A stretch of DNA of 64,000 nucleotides from Rhineura floridana. Lineage: Eukaryota; Chordata; Lepidosauria; Squamata; Rhineuridae. Location of the stretch: assembly GCF_030035675.1 (NCBI RefSeq), contig NC_084480.1, positions 288,572,394 through 288,636,393 of the forward strand, read 5' to 3'. This document shows, one piece after another, positions 22,297 through 32,680 of the stretch. The translations under genes and the position numbers were made by a program. Below the pieces are notes generated by a model that saw only the letters and a list, made by a program, of their open reading frames with translations, had not been told where the DNA came from and did not search any database. How positions within the stretch are numbered: position 1 is the first letter of the stretch; each line of letters starts with the position of its first letter.

Positions 22297-22311
22297 TACG
22301 TTTTACTTATT

Positions 22312-22887
22312 TTGGCAGCTGGCTGGACAGGGCAGGAGCGGACGCGCATCCTCATATGCAGCCACAGCATGATCTTCTGGGCAGCCCGGAGGGCAGCGAG
22401 GTCGAGCATGGGCTCGCAGCTGGGCCTCAGTCGTTGGGCTATGGTACAGTGGCTGGGCCGGCGAGGAATGCGTTGGGAGGGGCTCCTACCCACCCTATTC
22501 CAGCAGAATGTAGTGCGGACGGCCCCGCACGTGGTGGTCATTCACCTGGGTGGTAATGACCTTGGTTTGCTGCAGGGCAAGGCCCTCAGGGTACAGGCAT
22601 GTGAGGACATGCAGGTTTTAAGGCAAAGGTGGCCTTCGGTACGTCTGCTATGGTCAGACATACTACCACGTAGGGTATGGCGTGGGGTTTGGAATCCTGG
22701 GGCGCTCGACAGGGCATGGAAGAGGGTCAACCGGCATATTCGGTTGGCTCTTCTTGGGCACGGGGACTTAGCCATTCCGCATCCCCGTATTCAGCATTCC
22801 AGGGTTGAACTATACAGGGCCGATGGCGTTCACCTGTATGATGCAGGTAATGACCTCTTCCTGCAAGACCTGCAGAGGTGTCTGTGA
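22312..22887 (+). other. Ngaro fossil: SGNH/GDSL-type hydrolase part
   Basis: The frame has SHSMIFWAARRA near its start, VVIHLGGNDLGLL in the middle (the GND block) and ADGVHLYDAGNDLF at the end (the DxxH block). These are the blocks of SGNH-type esterases found at the 3' end of vertebrate Ngaro elements. The role in the element's life cycle is not established. Confidence 0.75.
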
Positions 22888-23401
22888 GAGTTTCTTCTCG
22901 GCAGTGGGGTAAAGGGGGACTAAATAGAGATTTGTCCCCCTTTTGTGGCGGGAAGGTGCGGAAGGGAGATAGGTAAGGACAGCTAGGTGGCCCCCTTAGG
23001 CACCTTTGGAGGTGATTGGCGGTTTCGGAGGCCTGCCTGTCAGAGCTTTCCAGCTTGAAGGCAGGATATGTGCTGCCTCTGGGGCCAACTTATCTCATCT
23101 ACCCAGGGGTTATCCAGCCCCGGGTGGGGATGACGTAGGAAGCCCCCCTACTCACCTATAAGGTGTGGCCTGGGTAAGGGTAAGCACATGGGCTTGCCCT
23201 TCCTCCGGCAGGGGCTGGTCGCCCAAGAGCTGTATGGCAAGATACTTGCTTAGAGTCAGTTCCACACCTAGGTTTTCCTTCTGCAGGTCACTTTAAATTG
23301 GGTTTATTTTAATATAATTTAATAAAGTGGCCCTTGTTCAATCCAAGCTGATGTGTCTGTGTTTTATTTCACACCTCGACTGCAACTGGTGGTTCCAATG
23401 A

Positions 23402-23719
23402 CAGTGGGGCAGTGAATCTGCTCCAGGTTTTAGTTCAAACTTTCAAGAAATGGAATGCCTTCAAGTCGATCCCGACTTATGGTGACCCTATGAATAGGGT
23501 TTTCATGGTAAACAGTATTCAGAGGTGGTTTTACCATCGCGTTCCTCTGAGGCTGAGAGGCAGTGACTGGCGCAAGGTAACCCAGTGAGCTTCATGGCTG
23601 TGTGGGGATTCGAACCCAGGTTTCCCAAGTCGTAGTCCGACACTCTAACCACAACATCACACTGGCTCTCAGCTCTGAAAGTTCAGGCTAAAACCCAGAG
23701 TGGATTCACTGTCCCACTG
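23402..23719. repeat. Inverted repeat (44-nt arms) split by a SINE
   Basis: The left arm 23,402-23,445 (CAGTGGGGCAGTGAATCTG ... AACTTTCA) is the reverse complement, with several mismatches, of 23,676-23,719 (TGAAAGTTCAGG ... GTCCCACTG). A Sauria SINE fills the centre. The CAG ends suggest a hAT MITE, but no matching 8-bp flank is present, perhaps because the Ngaro element abuts its left side. Confidence 0.75.
23450..23672 (-). mobile_element. Sauria-type SINE (BovB tail)
   Basis: GCCTTCAAGTCGATCCCGAC followed by TTATGGTGACCCTATGAAT is the BovB-like tail on the minus strand. GGCAGTGACTGGCGCAAGG and GGGATTCGAACCCAGG (B box) lead to the head ending ACACTGGCTCTC. Nearly full length. Confidence 0.8.
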
Positions 23720-23739
23720 ACATCAGAGCCACCAGTCTT

Positions 23740-24407
23740 CACTGCCCCATGATCCATTGTCTAGCAAAGGGCTGAGTTACAGGACACAAATACATCATGA
23801 TTTTTACCATTCTACCTGACTTCAGTGTCAATAAACCTCCCTTTGTGGTCCACTGTTCCTTGCAAAAGAACAGAGTAGTAATTTTTTCTATTGTTGAAAT
23901 CTTCAGCTTGGCCTATGAGTGCCATGATCAGGCTATGGGTTCCATCAGCACACTCCATGCAATGAAGGAAGTTCATCTTTTCAAAGTTGTCCATAATCTG
24001 CATATTATATTACAATTATAATTTAAATAAATAAAATATTTTCAGGCTTGCAATGGTGACCCAGCATCATTGCATGACTAAACCAAATTAAAAGAAAGCA
24101 GACCATTAATATGGAGCACAAATAGTTTCTCGGCAATCCACATGAAATATGGAGATCAGAATAGGGAATAATTCATGGAGATCAAGGAGATCAGCTCATG
24201 ACATTTTTATCAAGTGGGCTGAGAAGAGGTTCCATTGCTTAATGGATAGAAAGGTCATTTGTTTCCTACCCAAGATAGCAGCACTGAGCTAAGTATATGT
24301 GCCAACTATATAATGCAATGCTGAAACTTTGCACAGTGGCACTGTACTGCATTTGTGTAACACATAGGAAAGGACAGAAGAGTGGAGGGAACAGAGAAAC
24401 ATCTATG
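23740..24407. other. No recognisable feature
   Basis: I see no exon, RNA gene or clear repeat here. Confidence 0.35.
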
Positions 24408-24488
24408 GCACTTACAGCCTGTAATTACTGAAGTAGATTATTTTCTGCAATGTACGATACTCAATGGCCAGGCACACCTTAATGACTA
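24408..24488 (+). repeat. Segmental duplication, copy 1 (about 80 bp)
   Basis: GCACTTACAGCCTGTAATTA through CAATGGCCAGGCACACCTTA to AATGACTA recurs 492 bp downstream with only a few differences. Confidence 0.85.
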
Positions 24489-24898
24489 CGTCACACTGTG
24501 AATAAACAGTTGCTTTGCATCATAAAAAGATCTTCCAAAAGGCATGTTCCTAAGAAACATAGTGCAAATACTGGTTTTTGCATAGATATTGAAAAATAAC
24601 CCAACCTTGAACTTGATGGAATTCTGCTTCAGGTAACTGACCTTTCTTTCTTTCCAACAGTTAAGCCCATTGTACTGAAAGCTCCAAAGCCATTTGAGAA
24701 AAGCTACTGAACTGTTGAAACGTTTCTTATCTGTTTATCTAATCCTCAGAGCAATTTATGAATGGTGGGAAAGCGTTTTCCACCTCCTCTTTTTGCAAAA
24801 GCAAATCCATTATGTCTATTAAGTGTATCTGACTATGAAAGCAATATTTCGCAAAAGGCATGACAATAGATGTCATTGGAATGAATTACAAAAAGCAT

Positions 24899-24982
24899 TG
24901 CACTTACCAGCCTGTAATTACTGAAGTAGATCATTTTCTGCAATGAAAGATACTCAATGGCCAGGCACACCTTAATGACTAG
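24899..24982 (+). repeat. Segmental duplication, copy 2 (about 80 bp)
   Basis: GCACTTACCAGCCTGTAATT through CAATGGCCAGGCACACCTTA to AATGACTAG is the partner of 24,408-24,488. The DNA between the copies is not obviously duplicated. Confidence 0.85.
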
Positions 24983-25309
24983 CCCATTGCCAGCCTAGTC
25001 AGTGCTGAAAACTGGGTGTCAGCAAACTGGATGGCACATGAATATTCCATGCTTACTTCCGTGATGAAATGCTCATGAGCACAACTGTAATGTAAACATG
25101 ACATTGAATGAAGGAGAAATGGGAATAATTAATAATAGTTTCTTCCTCTTTTGTGGGGAACAACAGTTATAGCAGGTTCATTAAAGGGCATGGTGAGAAT
25201 AGTGTTTAGTGAATCAGACTGCTACTTACAATTTAAGTAACATTTATGAATTTGAGCATTTCTGTGGATGAAGTTCTTTTTGAGCTGGGGTCTGCTTTTT
25301 CATTAAGGG
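24983..25309. other. No recognisable feature
   Basis: I see nothing supported here. Confidence 0.35.
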
Positions 25310-25470
25310 GATGTGGTTCTTCAGACTATTTAGTCTGAAGGAAAGGTTAAAGGAATTGAGTATGTTCAGCCCGAAGAAGAAAATGATAGCACTTTTCAGA
25401 AACTTAAAAGCTGTCACATAGAAGATGAGTTGTTGTCTGCTGCCCAAGAAGGCAAGACTATAGCATTATT
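25310..25470 (+). mobile_element. CR1-like LINE ORF2 C-terminal fragment
   Basis: TTTAGTCTGAAGGAAAGG, GATAGCACTTTTCAGAAAC and GCTGTCACATAGAAGATGAG follow the conserved region near the end of CR1-type ORF2 (LFSLKERLKEL...IALFRNLKAVT). It is a short internal piece with no ends. Confidence 0.65.
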
Positions 25471-25599
25471 ATTATCTCATCCTGTCTCCTCTGTACCAGA
25501 GATCTAAATTATTTTGCTGAGATATGGAAAGGTGTAAAGATTCAAAGTTAACTATGCAAAGTCTGAGTCATTGTTTATGAACTTGGGCCCTGCAGTGCA

Positions 25600-27500
25600 A
25601 AAGGAAGTGACACTGAAAGTTGGTATTACAATATGTGTTAAATCTATAAAATATTTGGGGATATATTTGACTAAAAATACAAATGTTATTCTTAGCAAAT
25701 TTTACTCCCGCAACACAGAAATTTGATCAATATCTTAAATCATGAAGCAATTAGAATTTGCCCCTTGCAGGCAGAGAGACCACATTACAGATTATGCTTT
25801 TGCCATGATTTCCATTTTTGTTTCAAACCCTTTCCATTGTCATTCCAGTTAAACTATTGAACTCATGGCAGGCAACAATTCATAAATTTATTTTTCAACA
25901 GAGAAAACCTAGATTGGCCCATTCTCTTTTGTTCCAAAAATCTAATCAGGAGGATGGGGTATTCCATGCTTAGCAAATTATTACAATGCATATTTAATTA
26001 CAGAAGCGAATATATATCATTAAGAGGGAACAGGAGAAACACTGGGTGAAGAGACGGAGATTGCTATGGCAACAAGTGTGACATTAAGAGTGCTGCCATT
26101 TCAACACATCGCACCTAAACTATTAAATGGACTTCGGGGTCATTTTATAACATGCACATTGCAAGTATGGAAAAACTGGCAAAGTAAATTGGCTTCCATT
26201 ATTTCCCTATTAATCCCTTTAGCCCATCATCCAAAGTTTTTTTTTTTACTATTCACAGAAAGTCACAGCTAAAACTTCAGGAAAAGAAGGGTCTATATTG
26301 ACTACATAACGTTTATTCTTAATGGCCATCCAATATCAATAGAACAAATGCAAGTCGCCCTGAGTGGACTTAACATCATTTGGTTGTGTTTAGCACAAGT
26401 TAGAAGTTTTATCATCAAAGATTACACTAGATTATAAGCATCAAGACAATTAACCCTTATTCAGACATAGCTGACTTTGGGATATATTTGGACCCCAATA
26501 AGATTCCCAGTGGAAGGATGTGATCACTGTGTCCTCCAGAACCATGCTTTTTTCTTTTTGCTCACCACAAGTGTGCTTGACACCACCAAAGCACCCTGAG
26601 CCAAAAAACACTTATTCAGAGGAGGCAGAATTTTTCTGAGCAGTATATGTTGGCCCATTCTCCGTGTATATTGAGTAAACACAATTTCTGAGGAGGTTTT
26701 GGACTCGTGGGATTTTTTTGTTTCTAGGAGGAAAACGGTAAGTGGTCACTGACTAAAATTTGGGGACATTGTACAGGTGACAGTTTGTGACAATGATCTA
26801 GAAGGACAACCCTGTAGGTCTACTCTTGTGAAAAGTATGCAGTAAAAGGCAGACTTTTGCCCCCAGGGCTTCAAGGTTATTTTTGGGCCCCAGTGTATTT
26901 TTGTTTGTTTGTTTCCAGGAGGAAAATGGTAAGTGATAACTGGCTGAAATTTGGGGACATTGTACACATTAAAATATGTGACAATGCCCTAGGAGGACAT
27001 CCCTGTAGTCTACGTGTGTGTACATTACACAATGAAAAGTGCACCTGGGACCAAAACGTGCCCCACAAGTCTATATGAGAGTTAACTTAGTTTGAATGTT
27101 TGCTGGACACCATGGAAAAAGTGGGGAAAGGTTTGGTGACCCAAATATATTCTACTGTTGGATGTGACCTTGAAGTCTACTACAATTCTCAGGACTGTGT
27201 GGGAATCAGATATGGGCAAAAGCATAGAGATTAAACACTGGAGTAAAATGTGGAGGGCTCGACAGCCAGCAATATGAGGGAGAACTCTTTGAAATTAGTT
27301 CATAAATGATATTGTATGCCAGTACAATCATCTTGCATGTTTAGTTCTATTTCTACCACATGCTGGGGAAGCTGTGGGAGTCTGGGGATTTATTTTCATT
27401 TATGTTGGGAATGTGATTTGGCTAAAAAATTCTGGAAACTGATTCATACAGAAATGTTTCTTATTGTATTCTGTGTATTCTGTTCTCCCCACAGCTATTC
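25600..27500 (+). pseudogene. L1 LINE ORF2 relic (C-terminal half)
   Basis: Three separate stretches translate to L1 ORF2-like sequence in the right order: CVKSIKYLGIYLTKNTN near 25,632, WQATIHKFIFQQRKPRLAHS near 25,865 and HLCWECDLAKKFWKLIHTEM near 27,400. The last resembles the zinc-knuckle-like CWWEC...KKFW end of L1 ORF2. Many stops and an internal tandem duplication (26,721-27,080) show that it is long dead. The polymerase core is not present. Confidence 0.75.
26721..27080 (+). repeat. Imperfect 191-bp tandem duplication
   Basis: TTTCTAGGAGGAAAACGGTA at 26,721 and TTTCCAGGAGGAAAATGGTA at 26,912 start two units that stay alignable through AAATTTGGGGACATTGTACA and GTGACAATG to the CCCTGTAG...TCTAC segment. 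It lies inside the L1 relic, and the sequence is not obviously L1. Confidence 0.8.
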
Positions 27501-27689
27501 TTCCTTAATATTTTTGAAGATGAAAATGAGACCATTATCTCAAAATAATTGATAATGTATGTAGCATTAGCCTCCAGGCTAGTCATAGCTAACAAGTGAA
27601 AAACAATTCAAGACTTGTCCCTGGAACATTGGTATAATTCTCTGTGGAATATAGTAATAATGGAGAAAATCACTCATCAGTTGAAACTA

Positions 27690-28110
27690 TGGATGGGATC
27701 GTTGGCCGATTTCGTTGTTTGAAAGCATTCCATCGACCTAACAGGCTGGCATCAATACAAGTTCATTATCCACTAGCCGCTGTTTTTATCCATCCGTGTT
27801 TTTTTTAACTTGAAAAAAAATACTGATATTAATATGGATATTTTAAAAGGAAATATCAATATTTTGAAGGAAATATCTCCTTTAAAATATTGATATTTTG
27901 AAGAAAATATCAATATTTTAAAAGGAAATATTGATAACATCATTCTTACAACTGATGTTTTAGAAGCAGATTTTTTTTTAAAGGCCATGTTGCAAAATAG
28001 CTGCGCAAATTCCCTACATTAAAATCCAATCCTCAGTGACTGAAAATAAGCGAATTAATGGAAAATTCGGAACCAAATCTGAATTGGGAAGAATTTTAGC
28101 ACATCGGTAG
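27690..28110. repeat. AT-rich repeat with AATATTGATATTTT palindromes
   Basis: At least four alternating copies of ATCAATATTTT and AAAATATTGAT lie between 27,830 and 27,945. The wider block is bounded by GCCGATTTCG and CACATCGG. Non-coding; the family is not recognised. Confidence 0.5.
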
Positions 28111-28440
28111 TTGAAACTGATTCAAGGACAAGAAACACCAAACTCTTCTTATGCAATTTGGCACTCCTCCATTGGCTTCACTTCAAATCCAGTTTTCACA
28201 CCATGACCTGCAGTTCAAGCTTGGCATATCTGGCAGCACAGCTGACTGCAATTTTCCCTTTGGATTGGTTTTGCCCTTTGAGGGACCTGAGCTGCCTGAA
28301 AACTTTGTGTAGTGCATACACTCTCTCAGATGATTGCACATGGTCATGTTGTTTGTTTATTTGGTTGGTTGGTTTTTGATATTGTTATTATTCTGCACGG
28401 TACATCTGTGTAAAAACAAAAGGTGATATGAGAAAATGTT

Positions 28441-29045
28441 ATAAAAAAAAGGGCGAGGCTAGAGGAGCTTAGATTACAGGGAAGTAGATTTCAGCTGAAC
28501 ATTAAGAGAGACTTCTTGATGGTAAGAGCAGGTCAACAATGGAACCAATTACCTATAGCAGTGATATGGCCCTTCAGTTCCCTCTGTCTGGCCCTTGGAA
28601 CTCTCCACAGGCCACACACCCTCTTGAGCCACACTCCTCACCAGCTCTGCTTTGCACCCTCCTTGAGTTTGTGTTCCCTGTTTGAAATGTGTCCTTGAAC
28701 TTTATTCCTCTTGCTTACCTGGATGGAGGATAGAGAGGGGTGTGTATGTAGAAACTAACTACTGTAGAAAGGTAAAATGTACATTAATTACTCCACCCAC
28801 TTTTGCATCTAACCCCATTCACCAATAGCATGTGGTCCCAGGAAGGCTGCCCAGAAGTGAATGTGACCCTCTAACTGAAAAAGGTTCCTCACTTGTGACC
28901 TAGTGGGATGGTAGGCCCTCTCTGCTGATCTTTAAGGAGAAGCCAGACAGCCATTTCTTGGGGCTGCTCTGCCTCTGGATTTCCCGTATAGAGCAGGGGC
29001 TTGAACCAATGGCCTAAGGCCCCCTCCGATTCTATGATTCTATTA
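28441..29045 (+). mobile_element. CR1 LINE 3' end, split by a MITE
   Basis: The first part (28,441-28,558) encodes a CR1-like ORF2 C-terminus, FLMVRAGQQWNQLPIAV. The second (28,898-29,045) continues with the 3' UTR and ends TCTATGATTCTATTAG, the CR1 terminal octamer repeat. The MITE at 28,559-28,897 separates them, so the CR1 copy is the older element. Confidence 0.75.
28559..28897. mobile_element. hAT-like MITE inside CR1 (339 bp)
   Basis: Termini CAGTGATATGGCC and GGTTCCTCACTTGTG. The flanks ACCTATAG (28,551-28,558) and ACCTAGTG (28,898-28,905) match at 6 of 8 positions. The CR1 frame can be read up to one flank and on from the other, which supports these borders. A right-half copy lies at 5,816-5,925. 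Confidence 0.65.
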
Positions 29046-29234
29046 GCCTTTGAACCAGGAGATGGAACCTTCAGCTAACCTCGATCTATTGCCAATGCAG
29101 CCTTCAAGATAGCCAATGGGCATGACTTTTCCACATCACCCTTCTCTGCAAAATGCATCGACTTGTGAAAGAGCAGGATATGAATACACAGTGAAATGGA
29201 ATATAAGAATAGTATGTGTGAGTGGAATTTGTTA

Positions 29235-29410
29235 TTTTAGCATGTGTTTTTTTTAACTGTTTTTTAAAAAATTTAAATTGTGTTTTTAAATTGTTTTTTG
29301 CGTTTAAAATTTGTATATTTGTTCTTAATGTTTTTAATTGCTGTAAACCGCCCAGAGAGCTTCGGCTATGGGGCGGTATATAAATGTAATAAATAAGTAA
29401 ATAAATAAAT
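29235..29410 (+). mobile_element. L2 LINE 3' tail
   Basis: TGTAAACCGCCCAGAGAGC, TTCGGCTATGGGGCGG and TATATAAATGTAATAAATAA form a typical reptile L2 3' end. It is 5'-truncated to under 200 bp. Confidence 0.75.
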
Positions 29411-30477
29411 TCCAGTGAAAGACCATTAGTATAATACCCATCTTAGAAATGTCACGGTGATATATTTTATTGAATTTCATCTGTTTACTGTTTATCTCTG
29501 TAAAGAAGTTAGTAAGAGATAAACCAGACTAGTATTTAAAAGTCAGAAGAATCCCTTCCAGCACTGACACATTGGTATCAATGTCTGAGTTGTAACTGGT
29601 CCAGTTTCTATTTAATAGAAGTGCCAAGCAAACAAATCAAGGAATGTGTGGATTATGATAAGTAGTGAAATCTCAAGCCCAACATAACCAAGGAGTTAGT
29701 CACTGAGCTGCACTTTAATAGTGCATTTGCATCCTAAAACAGGATCTCCAGAGATGTACAAAATAGTATGTATTGCATTCTTCAGTGCTACCAGGTTTCA
29801 CCCATCACAAAATGTCTCCTCGATAAATATTCATGTGGCAGCCACCACTGTAATGTGCCTTAGACTATTCTTGCTGATGAGCCTGCTTTCTCCTCAGGCA
29901 ATGTTTCCCTTTTGGTTTATTAGTGTAAAATCCAGATATGTGCCAGAATAAATGAAGCCAGCTGGCTAATACCCCTGGTACACTTCGTATGATGGCTCAA
30001 CACAAATAATTGCACACACTCAGTAGCAGTGTTATTGAATATTAGGGGTTGAAATGTTTAATGAAATTATTGGTTAGATTTATCAGTTTTTAAAATGCTG
30101 ATCTACTAAGGTGCCTTGATGGACCAGGCAGCAATTTTTTAAAAATGTTATTTCTACTACTTATAAAAACTGCAAGTGGCAAATAGGGATGTTGGAAAAA
30201 TGCACTGAAAATGGACTAAAGCAGATTTCCCTCCATTTGCCCATTCAACTCCCATCACATCATTGACTGCTATGAATGCTTTTTCCTTTAGTTCTCGATG
30301 ACAAAATGTTTTTTTTAAAAAGTACACACATTATATACATAAATAGATACATAAATTACTTTGCAATGTACATTATTTACATATTCAACAGGTGACTCAT
30401 TGCTTTTCTTTTTTCTGAAGTGTTTTTGTTGACTTCGTGTAAGTTGTTCATTGCTAGAGGCAGCTATTATGCAATCA
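29411..30477. other. No recognisable feature
   Basis: I see no exon, RNA gene or clear repeat here. Confidence 0.4.
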
Positions 30478-30567
30478 GGCTGCAATCCTAACCGTATCAA
30501 CTCAGAAGTTAGCCCCACTGAATTCAATGGGGTTTATGCGCAAGTAAGTGTGGCTGGGATTGCAGCC
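30478..30567. repeat. 90-bp palindromic element
   Basis: The ends GGCTGCAATCCTA and TGGGATTGCAGCC are inverted repeats. The centre CCCCACTGAATTCAATGGGG is itself palindromic, so the whole unit can fold. Incomplete relatives lie at 6,103, 17,875-18,045 and 50,366-50,440. No clear target duplication was seen, and the superfamily is unknown. Confidence 0.75.
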
Positions 30568-30601
30568 TTAATCTGCTTCTTAGTGTGAGCTTTTAAAATT
30601 C

Positions 30602-30774
30602 CAGGCTATGGTCTGAAGGCACATAAGGCTAGCACCCTACTGAAGCTAAGCAGGGCCTGTTGTGGTCAGTGCCTGGATGGGAGACTGGCTGGGAACCATA
30701 TGTAAGCCACTTTGAGTTTCAATCATGAAAAGAAAGGCGGGGTAGAAATGTAATAAATAATAAATAAATAAAAA
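30602..30774 (+). mobile_element. 5S rRNA-derived SINE
   Basis: CTGAAGCTAAGCAGGGCC, GGTCAGTGCCTGGATGGGAG and ACTGGCTGGGAACCA match the promoter half of vertebrate 5S rRNA closely (GAAGCTAAGCAGGGTC, TACTTGGATGGGAGACC). The tail AAAGGCGGGGTAGAAATG plus AATA repeats is L2-like. This copy is better preserved than that at 3,165. Confidence 0.85.
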
Positions 30775-30779
30775 CCAAT

Positions 30780-32680
30780 GGCATCATTGTTCTTTTCACA
30801 CAGAAAGAAACAGTCTCTTTTGTTACCTGTATGCTTTATCTGTGCTCCTCAGTGAAAGCCTGAGCCTCTCTGAGCACAATCCAACTCATATTTCTGCTGG
30901 ACTGGGGGGAGTTGGATGCAGCAGACCCCCAGCTGAGCTGGTAGGCTCCCGGCGCTGCTGGGCTCCACCAGCAGAAGCCCCCCACCATGGATGAGCCATG
31001 GTGCTGCCAGAACCCTGTGGGTGCAGCCAGGGGTCCACTGGGGACACCTAACCCAGCAGATGGAAGCCTTGAAAATGGGGTGTTCTGGAGGCATGGTGAG
31101 GGAGAAGCAACTTCCAAGTCCCCCTCGGAATGCTCCCCCGGGATATGATCCCCACAATAATTCCACCAGCTAATAGGCCAGCTCAGTAAATATATATATA
31201 TAATGGTGGCCTATAGGGATCAATTACTCCCTGGTGGACCTGTTCGTGGGAGCCGGCTCCTCCCATCCAGTTCCAGTGCGCAGCTCCCAATGGAGCTGGT
31301 GCTCAGCTGGGCTGGTGGTTCCCACATGGCAAGTGGATGCTGCAGAGCTTTCTGCCAGATCCTCCTCCGGCAGCCCCACCCCATCATTTGGATTGCTCTG
31401 CCCGTCATACTTTCATATACCCCTAGTGACAAGCATCATCTTAAAAGTAATAACGTCTTGCATACAGGAGATACTGCCTCTTTTAAATTGTTGTAGGCCT
31501 GCTACAACAATGTTACATATGCTTCAGAAAATATTAAAAATATGTATGGCCACACATGAATAGTTATTCCCTATGTATTTGATGGCAGTACGAAATGTGG
31601 TCGTTAGAGCAAGGGGCTGACTTAAGCACCTAGTATCAGCAAGTCTGGCAGATTGTCCTAGAAATCGAGGAAAAAAATAACTGGTGAGCAAACCGAAAAG
31701 GATGCACATGTTTGCTTGGGTGTGGTATAGTTTTATTCATTATATATTGTAGGCATTGTAGGCAAAGACATCACTGATGGACTATGTGCACCTGTGTTTG
31801 GTGTGAACATTAAGAAGTAATGGTATTCTCTTTTCACTGTTCCAGCTGTCATAATCCTAGTTTGAGCGTCTGAGAACAAAGAAATAAAGAACAATAAGGA
31901 ATAATTCTATAGAGGTTTATATTTATCAACAAAGAACAGTTGCTTATCCATTAGATCGTTCTTGCTTAAACCTTTGCACCTGTTATTGTTATTCGTATAA
32001 CTGTTATTTTATTTGGTTTGGTAATGTTGTGTTTTGTTTTAATTACATGTATTTAATTTATAGTTTTATCAACGCAAACGCGTTATCTTGTCCTATTTGA
32101 GAAAGGAAGAAGGGTGACATTCCGATACAAGCAGGTTTTTGTGCAACAAGTTTGTCCAAGGCCTACAGTAAGAGTCTCCAGGTAAGAGCTGTTCCCATTT
32201 TAAAGATCTTAAGCCAGTTTTTTTAAGGCTGCCAGCCAAGCTCTTGCCTCAAGTGAGCACTGTCCCGTTTTCAATAATACACTTGCACTGGGAACACTTG
32301 CATGCAGTAATGAAAATGAACTTTGGTTGCTTTCCCTCTATGTGTAAATATCTGACACTGGTGTAGAAAGACATCCCTCTCATCATTACCTAATGTTACA
32401 TACAGGGCAGGTATTCACAAGCCCTGATTCATATGGGATTCAGTGGGAAAGGGAACTAACTGCTCTACCCTGTCCTTCTATTGTTAAGAATTTAACAATC
32501 ATCTACATGTGTTATTTTATTGGTATGTGCATAGAGATTACGAACAGACGTATGAAATCTATTGGGACTCCCATAAAGCCAGCTGAAATTACTTTACAAG
32601 GGCCTAGCTAGGGCCAGCCTATGCAATAAGACATTGATTGAAATCAAGAACAAACTATCACCAACTCAGTTTGCACATCA
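30780..32680. other. No recognisable gene
   Basis: 30,850-31,400 is GC-richer than its surroundings and has open frames of about 100 codons on both strands, but none shows a conserved motif or splice pattern. The rest is AT-rich with no clear repeat. Confidence 0.4.

Larger units (their letters stand above)
16711..23407 (+). mobile_element. Ngaro-like (DIRS order) tyrosine-recombinase retroelement fossil
   Basis: This about 6.7-kb element has, in order, a GC-rich leader with a TATTTAAG-like promoter motif near 16,879, a gag-like region, reverse transcriptase with RNase H, a tyrosine recombinase and an SGNH/GDSL-type hydrolase. It ends with an AATAAAG signal near 23,320. A tyrosine recombinase in place of a DDE integrase places it in the DIRS order, and the hydrolase after the recombinase is the mark of many vertebrate Ngaro elements. 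It is broken, with roughly half a dozen breaks, plus an inserted L2 tail and palindromic repeats in the leader (17,566-18,060). Long frames survive, so it is probably of moderate to young age. The decamer ATGACAGTGG occurs at both ends (16,713 and 23,398). Split direct repeats typical of the family were not clearly seen. Confidence 0.88.

Noticed and set aside
30640-30700. Possible 5S rRNA gene.
   Set aside because: Only the promoter half resembles 5S, the 5' part is unrelated and an L2-like tail follows. It is a SINE.
30836-31563. Open frames of about 100 codons on both strands.
   Set aside because: No conserved domain, no splice pattern, and frames overlap antisense to one another. This is probably local GC enrichment.
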